Assembly: GCA_011009095.1 (NCBI GenBank)
Contig: VTPC01000403.1
Coordinates: 28,698-92,697 of the forward strand
Source of the DNA: Ignelater luminosus
Taxonomy: Eukaryota > Arthropoda > Insecta > Coleoptera > Elateridae
Direction: 5' to 3'
Length of the DNA stretch: 64,000 nt
Made by a program: the position numbers and the translations under genes. The notes below the pieces were generated by a model. The model was not told the DNA's origin. It did not search any database and worked only from the letters and a program-made list of their open reading frames with translations. Positions 1 through 12,844 of the stretch are shown piece by piece; the stretch's first letter is position 1, and the number at the start of each line of letters is the position of its first letter.

Positions 1-1180
1 TTTTTATAGTACTATACGAGATATGTTCTTTAAAAATAAATCATTGTTTCAAGCAACTTGAAATTTTAATAAATGTTTCCATTGAATGCCATTTGTTACT
101 TCGACAAAACTGGATGAAAAATGTGTATATTTTTATACCGGGTGTCCATCAGTTTGTCACGAAACTGCCCGTTAGCAAAAGTTTAGCATCTTTTTTGAAA
201 ATTGATTTTGCTTTCTATCATACCCATATAATAGTTTTCAAGGTTTTAAGGTTTCAAATCTTTTCTTTATTATCACGAAGTTCATCTTTTAAAGATTTTA
301 AATACAGTTTTGGAACATACTATAAGAGGCATTAATAAATAAAAGAAAGTTAAAATAAATAAAACCAAATTAAAACATTGTGTACGAGAGAAATTTAATT
401 ATTTGTAGTCAAGAAATATAATTTTAAAACATGAATACATTTTTAAAATGGTATAACTTAAAATAATAAAATTAATTATCCATATTATCCTGTTTTGGGA
501 TGAATACACTTGGTATACATTTCCCTAAACCCTTAAAGGAGAGTAAATATGCAAAGCCTTCACTCTGAGATTTCTTTTAATTATTCAGCTATTCCGAAAA
601 CCGTATTTTAGTGTGTGTACCTTACGGTAGAATTCCGAGGAATAATAAATTCATCAGTTAATTCAAACGAACGGTCCTTGTTTATTTTTAGTTTTACCTT
701 TGCAAACTGAAACACGTGCACTGGTTTTAAACAATGTTTTTTTTGTGGTTGGAACTGTATGCTCTTAATATTTTGCGTAATGGTTTAATTCAAAGTTAAA
801 AAAAAACAAATACGAGGAAAAAAATACCTTTTTTTACTGGAAACATTATCAGAATTGTTCGTTTTCATTTACTGAATTTTACTGATTGCTAGAAAAAAAA
901 AATGAGACTGACCGAGACAGTAAATAGAATCTTCTATTTTATTATTTCACATATAGCTAACTACTCCGAATTGAAGATACCTGCTGTTTATTTTTGGCAC
1001 GAGTTTGTTTTAAAACCTCTAAAATATCAATTATTTCTAGTTCAGACCGTAACGTGTAATTATTACGAACTGTGTACAATTTGAAAATTTGATATTTTTG
1101 GAATTATCGAGTTTTTAAATATGGTCGACTAAAAAATATCAGTTTCCAATTTCAGTAATGTTAGGAACAAATTTTTATGT
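1..1180. other. Intergenic, no gene recognised
   Basis: AT-rich sequence with only short open frames that resemble no protein I know. A fragment reading ATACCGGGTGTCCATCAG (137-154) resembles the termini of some Tc1-type elements, but I see no partner. Confidence 0.6.
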
Positions 1181-1182
1181 TA

Positions 1183-2347
1183 GGTAGTCCCATTCAAACA
1201 GGACCACACATTTATTTAAATATTTTTAAAACCATTGTCGATCACCTTTTGCCATTTTTCAGGCATCATAGAAACACTTTGATATAGGCCACGCCCCAAA
1301 CCATCTTGCAAAACCTCATCAATCCTATTTTTGAAGACATCAGAGTTGGCATATCGAGTACCACTTAGACTAATCTTCAGATTGCCAAAACAGTTGAAAT
1401 CACATGGCTATAAGTCTGGTGAATATGGTGGCTGGATCCATGTTTCGATTTGGTTTTGATCAAGCCACTCACGCACCACATTGGTAATGTGTGGACGCGC
1501 ATTGTCATGTGCGAGAATGGGTTTCTTGACGTTTGGAATATTGCGAGCTAGAAAGTCTCGGTACACCTCGCCGGTCACAGTCTGTCCTTGCTGTAGCAGC
1601 TCGCAGAAAGCAATGCCGGTGATGTCCATGGCCATCATGATCATTCGTTTAACAGGATGCAAGTCTTCACGGACTCGAGTTGCCGGTGGCTCGCCCGGAT
1701 AGGCCCAATAGGTACAATCCTATCCATGACTCATCAATGGCAAGAGTTCTGTTTAGCAATCTTGGGTGGCATCGATGACGGAGTAGATTATGAAAACACG
1801 CATCAATTCTTGCTTGAAGCTATTCTTCGTTCAGTTCGTGAGGCACCCAATGACACACCAATTTTTTCATTTTCAAATCAATTGCCAAAATACGGTGTAC
1901 GGTTGATTGCGCAACTTGACATTCGCGGGCAAGTTTGCGCACAGACCAGCAAACGATCTTGAGTTATCGCCATCACGTCGTCTCGGTTATCAAGTGAATG
2001 ATGGGCACCACCACGGGCTTCCGACATGTCAATTCTACCTTGCTTGATTTTTGTTACCCAATTTTTCACCGTGCTGAGCGGCATTGCCATCTTGTCTAAC
2101 GATGCCTTCAATTCAGATTGAATTTCGGCTGGCCCTTTTCCTTGCAAAACCGCAAACTTTATGTAATTACGTTGATCATAATCACTAACTGAATCAATTA
2201 ACTTTTGTCGGTCCATTTTAAAGTTGAAATTAATGCAAATTTTTCGTAAACACACTGAATGATGACAGATTCAAAACATAAACAAATTGAGCTATAGCTG
2301 TCTTTGTAATATGCGAGCGAACGCGGTCCTGTTTGAATGGGACTACC
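1183..2347 (-). mobile_element. Mariner element A (DD34D), complete but decayed
   Basis: The element has perfect 23-bp terminal inverted repeats (starting GGTAGTCCCATTCAAACAGG), at 1183-1205 and 2325-2347, flanked by the TA target duplication of Tc1/mariner elements. Its length of 1,165 bp is close to a full mariner. The transposase runs on the minus strand. Identical terminal repeats despite a broken reading frame could mean it was mobilised by another copy's transposase after its own gene failed. Confidence 0.9.
1216..2216 (-). pseudogene. Mariner A transposase pseudogene
   Basis: The frame starts with ATG at 2216 (MDRQKLIDSVSDY) and ends with TAA at 1218-1216, roughly 333 codons, near the family length. 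An N-terminal helix-turn-helix region (VKNWVTKIKQGR) is followed by the catalytic motifs: IDESW (near 1734), HDNARPH, and a C-D-F-N-C-F third motif. I count 34 residues between the second and third aspartates, the mariner DD34D spacing. The gene is broken by a frameshift near 1945, a stop near 1834, further frame changes near 1660-1700, and a TAG directly after PPYSPDL. It is not functional. Confidence 0.88.
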
Positions 2348-2625
2348 TAATAACATATTAACTGAAGAAGTGGATTCTATATTAAGTTTCCTTGTTATAA
2401 TTTAGAAAATTCAAAATTTGTTTAGTACATACAATTTGCCTAAACTTTTCGAAACAGAACAATACGTACTTCGTAACTTCACTTTGGATTTTATTTAGCA
2501 GGAGCTAATGTCATGTCATTTTCAATAATAATAATTTCTCATTAAAGTTATTTGATATGATTAAATCTTACAGACAAAATCAATAAGTGATCTTACATTA
2601 GATGAAAGGGTGTACTTGAAAATGC

Positions 2626-2675
2626 TTCTTCTTCTTTTTCTTCTTTTTCCTCTTCTTTTTCTTCTTCCTCATCAT
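2626..2675. repeat. Pyrimidine-rich CTT-type simple repeat
   Basis: This is an almost pure C/T run of CTT and CTTTTT units (GAA-rich on the other strand). The short minus-strand reading of this tract is a run of Glu and Lys and is not evidence of a gene. Confidence 0.8.
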
Positions 2676-2879
2676 TCTTATATATTGTGCATTCCCCTAT
2701 TATTTCTTCAGTTGTCATCTTTAATCGAGATTGCTACGTCAACAATGCTTTTGTCATTCTGCCTATACAGGATGTTCCTATGGTACATGACAGTATTTCA
2801 ATGGGGATCACTCGAAGCAACAAGAGTCCTAGGTCCCCAGAAGCTCCTTTTTGATATGTAGGGCATTGAAGGTTCAAAA

Positions 2880-3640
2880 GCAATTTTCTTAAAGTATTTC
2901 TAAGACTGTCCTCTTAATGCAATTTATACAATAACTGAGCAAAATCTATATACAAGCCTCTTGGTTTTACAGTGACTGTTTTGTTCTTTGCACGCAATTT
3001 TGATTTCTTTCTTAGATATAATATAGTTTTTATTAGCGAAATCAAAAATTTAAACTTGTGTAATATTTTTGTTATCATTGTGACCTTGCTCTAAATCTTT
3101 TTTGTGTAGTATTAGTTTTTATTGTGTTGTTTTCAAACGAACTCATTTTAGGATGTTATTCTGGCTTAGTGGCTTACGAGTTTTTAGTTTTTACGTTCTT
3201 CTTTCGTTTTTTTGTGATTATGATCAGGTAGCCTCCTTTAAAAAGATGTTTAGTCAAGGTTTCTGAGCATACTTTAATTAATTCATTTAATTTTTTTTGT
3301 TTGGGTTCTAATCAGTCTCCAGATCTGGTTTTGCGTTTTATAGAAATCTGCACTACTTATGTGCTTGTAGAATCCAGCTGTTCTTTTTCGGCGGTTTTAA
3401 TTAACGATTTAGTTGTTTGCATATTTCTGGTATTCCAACTGATCTGTAATTAAGTTAAGCTTTTCTGTTTTTCTTGGAAATCTTCTTTTACTTCTTTTTG
3501 AAACCACGGTTTCTTTTCCTGTTGCAGCTTTCTCCTTGTTCTTAGTATTTTATGTGCTGCTTTCTATATTTCTTCTAATCTTGGCTCAGCTAGTTTTTAT
3601 GAAACAATTGCAAAGTTGACTTATTTAGGTAACACTGCAT
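2880..3640 (-). pseudogene. LINE (non-LTR retrotransposon) remnant
   Basis: On the minus strand, between stops, segments resemble the linker upstream of reverse transcriptase in insect non-LTR elements: KKPWFQKEVKE followed later by YKTQNQIWRLIRTQTKK, then ISKKEIKIACKEQN, a position where such elements carry a conserved helix before the RT core. Many stops and frame changes show it is dead. The clade is not determined. A translated search against LINE proteins would settle it. Confidence 0.5.
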
Positions 3641-6600
3641 AGAAATTATTGGTATTTGCTATGAGTGAGAAATTAAACCACAACATACAGGTTTTTACTT
3701 TTCTGATTTAGGTGAACGGTATAAGCAATTAAGGTAACTGCTTAGTCTTTGTTTTCTTCGACGACCTGACTAATAATAAGCTACCAACGATTGGTCTCTA
3801 CCTTTCAGAACACTTATGAAAAATTTATTTTCTGTTTTTCATTAAGATTAAGCTTACATACTTTCGTATTGACTATTTTTAGTCAGCTAAATGAACATGC
3901 AAGCGAAACAAGATTGGGGGAACTTGGTAAAGTTATATTCGATCACACTGAACTTAGCGTATCAAGTTTCCAATTTGTGAGGCTGCCTTTGCTTCTATTG
4001 TCTCCTCAATATGGCACCATAAGTGTTTTTGTATGGAAAATCAATCAACATTCAGTTGAAACTCATGATTCACTAGCACGGCTTTTCTTTATTTATTTAC
4101 TTGCCTCGATTTGGCTTGAACTATCTCAATCGATATAAAGGCAAGTACCTTAAGAAGAGAGAAGAAATAGAAGCCAATGCAAGTCGAATTTTGAGCAAGA
4201 GTTTCCTCAATTCTGCTAAAATGATACCGAGAGAACTGACAAATCGAATCGTTTGCGGTTTCAATGATATTTTAGCCAAATTTATAGCATTTACTATGAA
4301 AAACCGGACACACCAAAGTATGAAGAATCTGATGCTGCAAGAGACAGTATTAGAAAGAAATCTTTAATAAACACATGGGAAGACAGCGTTGCGTCATTTA
4401 ATTTTAACAGTTGTTTTGTGAAGTGGAAAAGAATCTTTTGCCAGGTCTTTATCAATACGGTGTCTTAAAAATGAGATTAAGCGTCTAGCTGGTGCATTAT
4501 TTATATTTTGGACAGAATTAATCAAACTTGGATATTTCCGCACAGCTTAAAATTAATAACAATAGCATATTGTATGAAATCTATAATCTTGAAGTTTAAT
4601 TTGCAAAACTTTCCAATTTCGCAACATACATTCTTTGAACTATCAAAAATCAAAAGCCTTTGCATGCTCTTGTCAAGCTTTATTGTACGGATAACAAAAG
4701 CCAGATGTCAGTTTGCGAATTCGCAAAATCAGCTTGTGTGTAGTAAAATAAAATAACATACAACGTAGGGTTTTGCATAATAATGTTAAACAATGTAAGA
4801 TGCAGAATAACATGTGGAGAAAGTCAACATTAAAGTCAAACCTCATGCGCAAAATATGAATATCTAAAAATGTTTTGGTGTGAACATCAGAACATTTATG
4901 AATGCTGTAATGCTACAATAGATGATACTGATAGAATTAATTAATCGTTATTGTTTTGGCTTTCCTATTCTTAAAACCATTTTCTCGAAACACATTAACA
5001 ACCTTTTCCGCAAAAACGAAATAATATCCATTAATAACATTTAAGATACCCTAAATGACAGTGTAATAGCGTTGTGAAACAAAAAGGAAAATTTTCTATT
5101 GAGGAAGTTAGGTAGTAAAGTGCCATCAAGGTAGAAACTAAGTTAATTTTCTCTCTGTTGCTTTACGGGGTATTCTCGCTTTTAGGATAAAGTAAAATAA
5201 ATTTAAGTTGATATGCACTATGTTGTAAAAACAGAATTCTAGTATTTCTATAGTGAAACATAAAGCTTTTACGAAACTTGTTTGTCTCTGGGCTCTTATG
5301 ATTAGGACGTGACTGTTTTTCAATATTCACGGGGCCCATAAATTCTAGAAAATGTTTATTGGAATCTTTGGATTTATTTCCTTGTAAATTTGAAATCGCT
5401 TCTTTATATTAAAGAAGAAAGTTAAAAGAATACGATGTCATCGTTTTTTTACTATCTAATAAAAATATATCTTACCATGTTTACAAATTTTTACGATATA
5501 AGATTTCTTTTATTTATTTACTACATTAATATTTTTTATTTAATAGGTAGATACATTAAATACTTATGATTCATGTATGTAGCATGGAATTAAAAGCGAT
5601 GTTTACCTAAAACACAAAGCGAATCATGTTAGCCCTTAGCGTTACCGAGAACAAGTAAAGTTATATTACATGACAGCTTTATGGTTTCAGTTTCTAAAAA
5701 TACATTTCGGTGTGCTTGATAATTTGATTTCAAGTGGAAACTACTATATCAAATTTGCGATTTGCATAATGTGCTTAAAATTCCTTTCTAGAACAAACAG
5801 AACATTATATTAATTATAGCAGTAATGGGAAGAGAAGATTTTTATTTTACAGCATAGTTAGTTTGTAATCAAGTCGTTGAGTGTTTCGATATACTTTAGT
5901 TTATCTTTATTAATGGCATTCAGGATATTGCAATGTTTGAGTTATGAGACAAACAGTACAAAAAGTTTTTAGTTATAACTATACTACATCATAAAATCCA
6001 TTTACTAGCTGCATAACACAATAAACTGGCATCCGAAGATAATTACATTGTAAAATTTTGTTTTTTTTCCTTTATTTCTAAAAAGCATGGCAATTCAGAA
6101 AAAAAGTTAATAGAAAATAATAATTAAGATAATAGAAGAAACTCAATACCGAAGCAAAACATCAAAAATTCTAATCTAACCAATATTTTTTATTTTTGTT
6201 TTGATGTCTCAACAAAATCAGATTTTTCACAAACATTAAAAAAAAACCGTAATTAGTAGTTAGAAAGAATGTCAAAAGTCAAGCATGTTTGAGAGGTTGT
6301 TGAAAGAACCGAAGAAATAGCTCTTGGGCTTGAAGTGCCTAACTGTTTAGTGGAATAGTGAGAAAACTTCAAAACTTACCAGTAATAATGCAGGTTATAA
6401 GATTATAATCACGGTAAAGTTGTAAGATCATTCGGTATTTTTATGAATTCTTTTTTAAATTAATTTCTATAATTATAAATATTTCTAGTACGTCAAATCA
6501 CACAACCTCTGGGCGCTTCTATTCTTATGAGAAACAAATCTTTAATCTATTAAATAAAACAACTCTTTGTATCACTAATTCCTTGTTCGCTAATTCTATA

Positions 6601-8575
6601 AAATGTCTCATATTCTATTTTGCGCCTGAAGTTATTTCCCGCTGGATTAAACACATTATTAGGATAGGCCGCTTCCTTCCCGTAAATTTAATTCGCAGTT
6701 TAATAAATCAATTCTGTGTATAACAGAGTTTTCCGATGATATACTATACACTTTAGCGAAGGCTGGGTACGGTTGCGGAAAGTGGAAGGGTCGGAGTGAC
6801 GCGCGTTGAAGTTGATACGGTCTTGATAAGTACGTATAAATTACCTTTGCGCTGTAACTTCTGTCGACGTTCTGTTCTGTAGGTCCATCATAGGAATTCG
6901 TACTGATTTTTTCGTTGTTGTGCTTTCAGAAGGAAAATGCTTACTTACAATAAACTTATCAAATGAAGTTGAATTTCTTACGAGTGGAACGTAAACTGTT
7001 TCGAATTTTACTGTTTATACTTGGATCAAAGTTGGTATATTATGTGGATGATTAACTTTGAACATTTGGACGTATAGAATCGTACTGATTTGTGTATGAG
7101 GTTTTATATTAGCACATTGCTAGACTACAGATGAGTTTGTAGAAGTTGGGAATTTAAAGAGCATTGGAAACGCAGAGCTATGGTGAACCTTGAGCACGGT
7201 TTCTCACAACAGCTTTCGACATTGTAAACCGACTGTATACAGCGTTCACGATGTTTCTGGGTCGTATATAGCTGTGGAAGAATGACAGTTTGAGTATTAT
7301 AAACCAGGCTGTTTATCTACGTATTGACTCGGCTTCTAAAATCTTATTGACGCTTAATGTGCTTTAAGGTTATGATTTTATGACAGTTCAACCTCACGCT
7401 GTTGTCTTTTTTTGTAACTTTTTAAATATAAGGAAAACTTGATTTCCTTTTAACAAAACAAAACTAATTGGTACTAAACGTTTATGCAAGATTTTTTATC
7501 GTGCAACACGCCAAATGCAGCCACAGGTACAACAATTCTCAAAAAAAAAAGAAAACATTTCCAACCTAACAAAATGAAATCATGGCCTGGAACATCGTGA
7601 ACGGAATATATTTAGTTTGTAAAGGTCAAGTACCTTATCTTTAAGCTATTGTTATTGTAATAATTTGCATATAATTAATTTACTTTTCGGCAACTTGTCT
7701 TAGGAACAAGATTTTAAATTTCAATCAAAGCATAACTTAACCTGATCTAATTAGATACAATTAACTACGATACGACGACAGACTTTATCTGTCTTTTGCC
7801 GAAGGTATTGTACTTATCAGTTATTTCTTCTCAAGTTGAATACTTCTTAAAGCCAATATTCTATAAGTGATTTTTGCCCATAATTCTGAATTTTGTGAAT
7901 AGTCCTGTAGTCACCAAAATAATATTTAGGATTAAATATTGAAAATTGCATAGCAGACTTTGAAGCTACTATGTTTATTTGTAGTATCAAAATTGATGGT
8001 TTCATACCGGGTATCTCCGAATCGAAGTTAGGACACTGTATCTCTTTGATTTTAATATTTTGGTTCAAGTTTTATTTTATTTTACTGTTTTGACTTTATT
8101 GTGCAATATTTATAGTATCAAGTTAACTCTGGCCATCTTCGACTTTAAGTTGCTGTGAGCACAATTTAATTCTAAACTGTACCTTTAGGGTATCATTTTC
8201 TATTTTTGACTGTTATAAAGCTTTAAAGTCTATGTTGATTATTCAATACAACTTCTAAGTAACAAAATGATTCTGCTAGTTATATCGAACATTATTAGTA
8301 GTTTTGAGCAGGAGACGTCTCCAAGCCACTAAAATGTTTCAAAATTATTTGATCCGGAAATGCTATGGGATTAACCTCCAACGGACGGGCCTCGTAAAAT
8401 TACGTAATAGCCTAACAGGGGTCTAGTCGGACCCCATGACAGAATATTAGCAATTTGTTGCTCGGACTTGAGGTATTAATTGTCTAGAAATTAAAGACAA
8501 AAGGACTGTGAAATAGCAAAAAAAGCATCTTCCATACTTGAAATGCCTGAGCTATAAGCTGTAAGTCCGAGTTCC
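3641..8575. other. Long intergenic stretch, no gene recognised
   Basis: AT-rich sequence. Open frames at 3791-4138, 4101-4367 and 4508-4756 have no recognisable motif, and their composition is that expected by chance. A slightly GC-richer patch at 6745-6900 includes CGCGCG-like dinucleotides and a GTATAAATT box near 6836. It could be a promoter or 5' leader, but nothing downstream supports a gene. Confidence 0.5.
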
Positions 8576-8577
8576 CT

Positions 8578-8966
8578 CAGACAGCAAAAGTTTACTACTT
8601 TTTACAGCAATGTTACTGTTTGCTAACTATTATTTTACATTCATACCGTTCTATTACTTCTCTTTAACTATTTTTAAGGCATTTTTGGGCCAGATAACTA
8701 TGTAGTAACGTTTTAGTTGGTATGAAGCCGTAACTAAACTTTCTTATGTTCTTTAGTAGTCAGATAACCGTCAACTTACCGTCAGTTGACTTGTTAGAGG
8801 AACCGAAAAGGTTCGTTGCGACAACTGCACTATCTGATTGTCCCTTTGCAGTAATATTAACAGATTAAAGCTTACTTTTAGGACAGAATACGTGATGTTA
8901 CAATAAAACAACTATTGGTAGTAACTCTACTGCTTGCTGATTATTTTCTGTTACCCCCAACAACAA
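8578..8966 (+). repeat. Dispersed repeat, copy 1 (AGACAGCAAA family)
   Basis: This stretch aligns in the same orientation with 10615-10990 over nearly 400 bp, with moderate divergence. Both copies begin CAGACAGCAAA and share blocks such as TTAACTATTTT, AACCGTCAA, TAGAGRAACC and ATTACAATAAAACAAC. No coding capacity is visible. It is probably one end of a non-autonomous transposon. Confidence 0.7.
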
Positions 8967-9055
8967 CAAATTAATTATTAATATATAATATAATAATTTA
9001 TAATATAGAAATTTCCAATGTGCAAAAACCTTTTTAAATCAGAATACCTTCAAAT

Positions 9056-10288
9056 TATATACACTCGGCAACACGAAAAACGCGCCACTTGGGAATGTAC
9101 GAAAAAACGCCAATTTTCAAATCGCGATAACTCCGTTCAGATTCATCGAAAATCGATGATATTTTGTGTCCGAAAAAATTTGAAGTTTCCTTTTTAAGGC
9201 GATCATAGCGAATGCGGCGTCCATGTTTTGCTTACCCCCATAAAAACCCTATGAAAAAAAAAAGTTCAAAATGACAAAAAATGTCCGTCTTTGACAACTT
9301 GTGCCTTGCAGAAAAAAATTCGTGACTATGTGCGACATACAGGGTAACAAAATTGATTTATTTTCCTGTAAACGGCGCAAAAGATCAAGTCGGTAGGTTG
9401 ATTTGGCGCGAAGTTATGAATTTTACAAAAAAAAGTGTATTCTCAGATCGTCTATACGATAATTTTGGACATTTTTTAATTACAGGTGGTAGAGGCAAAT
9501 TGCATTTTGTTTTAAACATTTTCATCATTTCAGGTCGCAAACATTCATTTCAGACCGTGATAGCCCGAGTTATGGTAAAAATTAATTTTTTTCCAAAAAT
9601 TCATTTCTACGTGCCAGTGGGCCGAATTGACTTAATTTTATGTGAAATCTAATGAAAAATGAATGAATTTTATTGCGCTGCATGCTGTATGTAGCCCCGA
9701 TATTTTTTTTACTCACGATAAACGATATCAAACATCGACGTTTTCGACGTGAGAACATTTTTTCATGTTTGGGGGGTGAAAAGGGGTGAATTGTAATGAT
9801 TCGTAAGACTCAAGCAAATCAACTTATAGAGGAAGTTTTTAGTGGTCCAGATCACGAAGAATCATCGATTTCAGATGAAAACTGACAGAGTAATGACCGA
9901 AAATACACTTTTTTTTGTAAAATTCATAACTTCGCGCCAAATCAACCTACCGACTTGATCTTTTGCGCCGTTTACAGGAAAATGAATCAATTTTGTTACC
10001 CTGTATGTCGCACATAGTCACGAATTTTTTTCTGCAAGGCACAAGTTGTCAAAGACGGACATTTTTTTGTCATTTTGAACTTTTTTTTTTCATAGGGTTT
10101 TTATGGGGGTAAGCAAAACATGGACGCCGCATTCGCTATGATCGCCTTAAAGAGGAAACTTCAAATTTTTTCGGACACAAAATATCATCGATTTTCGATG
10201 AATCTGAACGGAGTTATCGCGACTTGAAAATTGGCGTTTTTTCGTACATTCCCAAGTGGCGCGTTTTTCGTGTTGCCGAGTGTATATA
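9056..10288. mobile_element. Foldback element 1 with about 385-bp near-identical arms
   Basis: The left arm (9056-9441) and right arm (about 9900-10288) are inverted copies that differ at only a few positions. For example, TTTTCAAATCGCG corresponds to TTTTCAAGTCGCG in the other arm. The outer ends read TATATACACTCGGCAACACG in both directions. The central 460 bp is unique. No transposase is encoded, and open frames in the arms are by-products of the palindrome. A transcript across it would form a very long hairpin. Near-identity of the arms suggests recent insertion or arm-to-arm gene conversion. Confidence 0.9.
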
Positions 10289-10614
10289 TAAATGAAATTA
10301 GGAATAATTAAAGTTTTTATTGCAATATTTAACTTCGCACAGAACAAATTAAAACATTTATTATTATATTCTATGTAAGTCTTGTCGTTTCTTGTTTACT
10401 TTAACTATGAATTAATATTTTAATTAAATTAATAAACATAAAAATTGTAGTTGTTTAGATAAAAATTTAAGGTATTTAGGTCAAATCGGTCTTCAGAAGA
10501 GACGCGCCGCAGGTACTCGGGATTTTGGTGGCAGTGGTCGACCGTTCGCCCAGTAAAGAGACCAAAAGTAGTGTAGAATTTCAATAAACCACATTCTTAC
10601 ATTAAATTTTATCC

Positions 10615-11724
10615 CAGACAGCAAAGGTTTACTACCTTTTACAATAATATAACGTTTTGTTAACTATAATTATACATCCATACTGTTGGATTACTTTCCA
10701 TTAACTATTTTAAGGCGCTTTTGAATTAATTAACTATATAGTTGCAGTCTAGTTCCTATGACACCGGATGTAACCGTTGGTATGATATTTATTAGCTATA
10801 TAACCGTCAATTTACAGAAAGTCTACTTGCTAGAGAAACCAAAAAGGTTCATTGCGGCAACTGCGCTGTCTTTTGGTCCCCCATAAAGTAATATTAGCAT
10901 TTCAGGCACAAGCTCGTCATATTACAATAAAACAACATTTTATGGTAACATTCCTATGTTTTGACTATTTATTTGCTGCTACCACCAACGGTAAGTTTTC
11001 TAGCACAAATCTAGCCCTGGGCGACAACGAAATCCAATAATAATGTAAAATAAAAACAATTATTATTGCAAAGCATTATTTACAAGAAATAGTTAAGAAT
11101 ATAAAAACAAAAATTTTGTGGTTGTTGCAAAAACTGCCTTAAAGTATGTACAAAAGAAATTGTTAACAATGGCTGTGAGAAATTGTGCATAATAATTCCA
11201 ACAACCTGTTTCCCGGTGGCAGAGGCAGACAAAGCTATTAAATAAAAAAAATGTCAGGCAACCCTCATTCCACCTGAACATGGAGACATTCCAACCCCCC
11301 AAAAAACAATAAAAATAATAGAATGATCTGAAACGAATTAGTTGAAAATATTTTAAGTTTTGTTTTACTTTTTGGATTTCTGGAAATTTGCGGTAGTAAT
11401 AATTAATTTATAATAAAAATAATTTATGTAGTTTCATGACCGGTTTATCGTCAGCACCCGTACGGCATTGGCGGCAGCAACGTAACTAAGTAGTAACTAT
11501 GAAAATGCAATGTAACTTTCGAGTGCTCGGAAGATTACTAGGCTTAGTGACATTCCCACAGATAGTTATCCAAACGTAATCTAAAAGTAACTCTACAGTT
11601 ACAAAAACCGGGACATTCTTAACCAATAGTTAACTTATAGTTACCTTTTATTTTACTATTTCTTTACATCGTTTACTTTACACAGTTACTATGTTGTTAC
11701 GAAATAGTAAAGTTTTGCTGTCTC
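10615..11724 (+). mobile_element. Dispersed repeat, copy 2; possible complete MITE-like element
   Basis: Positions 10615-10990 match the copy at 8578-8966. At the far end, 11700-11724 reads, inverted, GAGACAGCAAAACTTTACTA, matching the start CAGACAGCAAAGGTTTACTA. The unit may therefore be a 1.1-kb non-autonomous transposon with imperfect terminal inverted repeats. I could not define a clear target duplication or superfamily. Internal open frames (10852-11040 and 11093-11302) have no recognisable content. Confidence 0.55.
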
Positions 11725-11734
11725 GGCCGTTTTC

Positions 11735-12234
11735 TTAATGTTGGCTTTTGGTAATTTAGCTCATACATCTATTGGTATTTTGGACAATTTGGTTCCATTT
11801 TTTGCCAAATATTGTAAGAAACCTTCAGCGTGACTGCTGGATTCTGTAATGTTTTCAACCTCGGCACACGTTTCATGACTAGCGACAATACATCATCCTC
11901 TTGATCTACCTCAGACACAACATCGACATCTTCTATATATCACTTGCATCCACTTCTTATTTTCAAAAGCGGGAACATCGTTCTTAAGTAAATATAGCAG
12001 TTCCCCATTAGTAAGGGGCTTACTATTATTAAAACATGTCACGGAACTCATCTTACGAGCAACTATCAAAAACTGAGTGCATTTTGGGCATTTTGCACAT
12101 TTACCCTCAATATCATAGTTGGGGAATCCCCAACCTACAAAAGAAATTTGAAATACGTTCAGTAAAATAAAAAATGGAAAGCTACAGACAACGGAGGATA
12201 AAAAAATGAGCTGTTCTTTGAATAAGTACAGCAA
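11735..12234 (-). pseudogene. Broken reading frame of unknown origin
   Basis: The minus strand has an open stretch with a cysteine cluster (GKCAKCPKC), then MSSVTCFNNSKPLTN and KNDVPAFENK. After frame changes near 11945 it continues with acidic segments (EDVDVVSEVDQEDD) and ENITESSSHAEGFLQYL. The run of protein-like composition across several frames suggests a decayed transposon protein; an acidic N-terminus would fit a piggyBac-like transposase, but that is a guess. It could also be chance. Confidence 0.25.
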
Positions 12235-12627
12235 GCACAGTTTTAGACCTAGGTTAATAAGGAATCTGTGCTTAACTTACTGCTGGTAGAATAATAACAA
12301 ACTAAAACTTCTGCAACGTTTATAAGAATCTGCATGACGGAAACATGCGTATAGAATTGTAGGTGTTGTATTTGCCACACTCATGAATAAGAAAACATAC
12401 AATTGACTTTTCAAACAGAACTTTACTTTTGACGCTTTATAATAAGACATGGTTCATGTTAAATTTAGAAAACTCTTTTGAATGCTTCGATACGAATAAA
12501 GGTTTTAGATAAGAATATTGTATATGACTCACTCTATTTCAAATTTATAAAGACTACATATTAATAGAAAAGTGACAAAAGCAGTATAATAATATGCAAG
12601 TTTATGTTGGATATGGTAGATTATAGT

Positions 12628-12840
12628 GATAAGTTTTACTTCGCAGATGACCAAACAGTAGTTGCAAAAGATGCCGATAACCTAAGTGCATGGTACAAAA
12701 ACTAAAAGCTGGTTTGTTTGAATATCAATATACAAAGTTTGAAATACCTACTTGACAGTAGGAGATGAAAAGTGGAAGACTATAGATTTTTGGACAGCAT
12801 ATTTAGCAAAAAAGGCTTTTTAGTAAATGAAGAAACGTAA
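12628..12840 (+). pseudogene. LINE reverse transcriptase scrap (FADD motif)
   Basis: The plus strand reads DKFYFADDQTVVAKDADNL, which contains the F/Y-x-D-D catalytic box of reverse transcriptase. After frameshifts it continues with FEYQYTKFEIPT and FLDSIFSKKGF, corresponding to the usual downstream KTEYL and YLGSIF segments. Order and spacing fit a non-LTR element RT core. It is short, frameshifted and dead. Confidence 0.65.
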
Positions 12841-12844
12841 TCGG

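Noticed and set aside
2610..2861. Leu/Phe-rich 83-codon frame resembling a membrane segment
   Set aside because: It arises from the CTT-type simple repeat; translation of pyrimidine tracts always gives Leu/Phe/Ser.
3791..4367. Overlapping frames of 115 and 88 codons
   Set aside because: No motif or homology recognised and no splice or promoter evidence; length is within chance for this composition.
9353..9652. Open frame of 99 codons in foldback 1 (and its counterpart at 10147-10347)
   Set aside because: They lie in inverted arms and a unique centre with no protein motif; mirror-image frames are expected from the palindrome.
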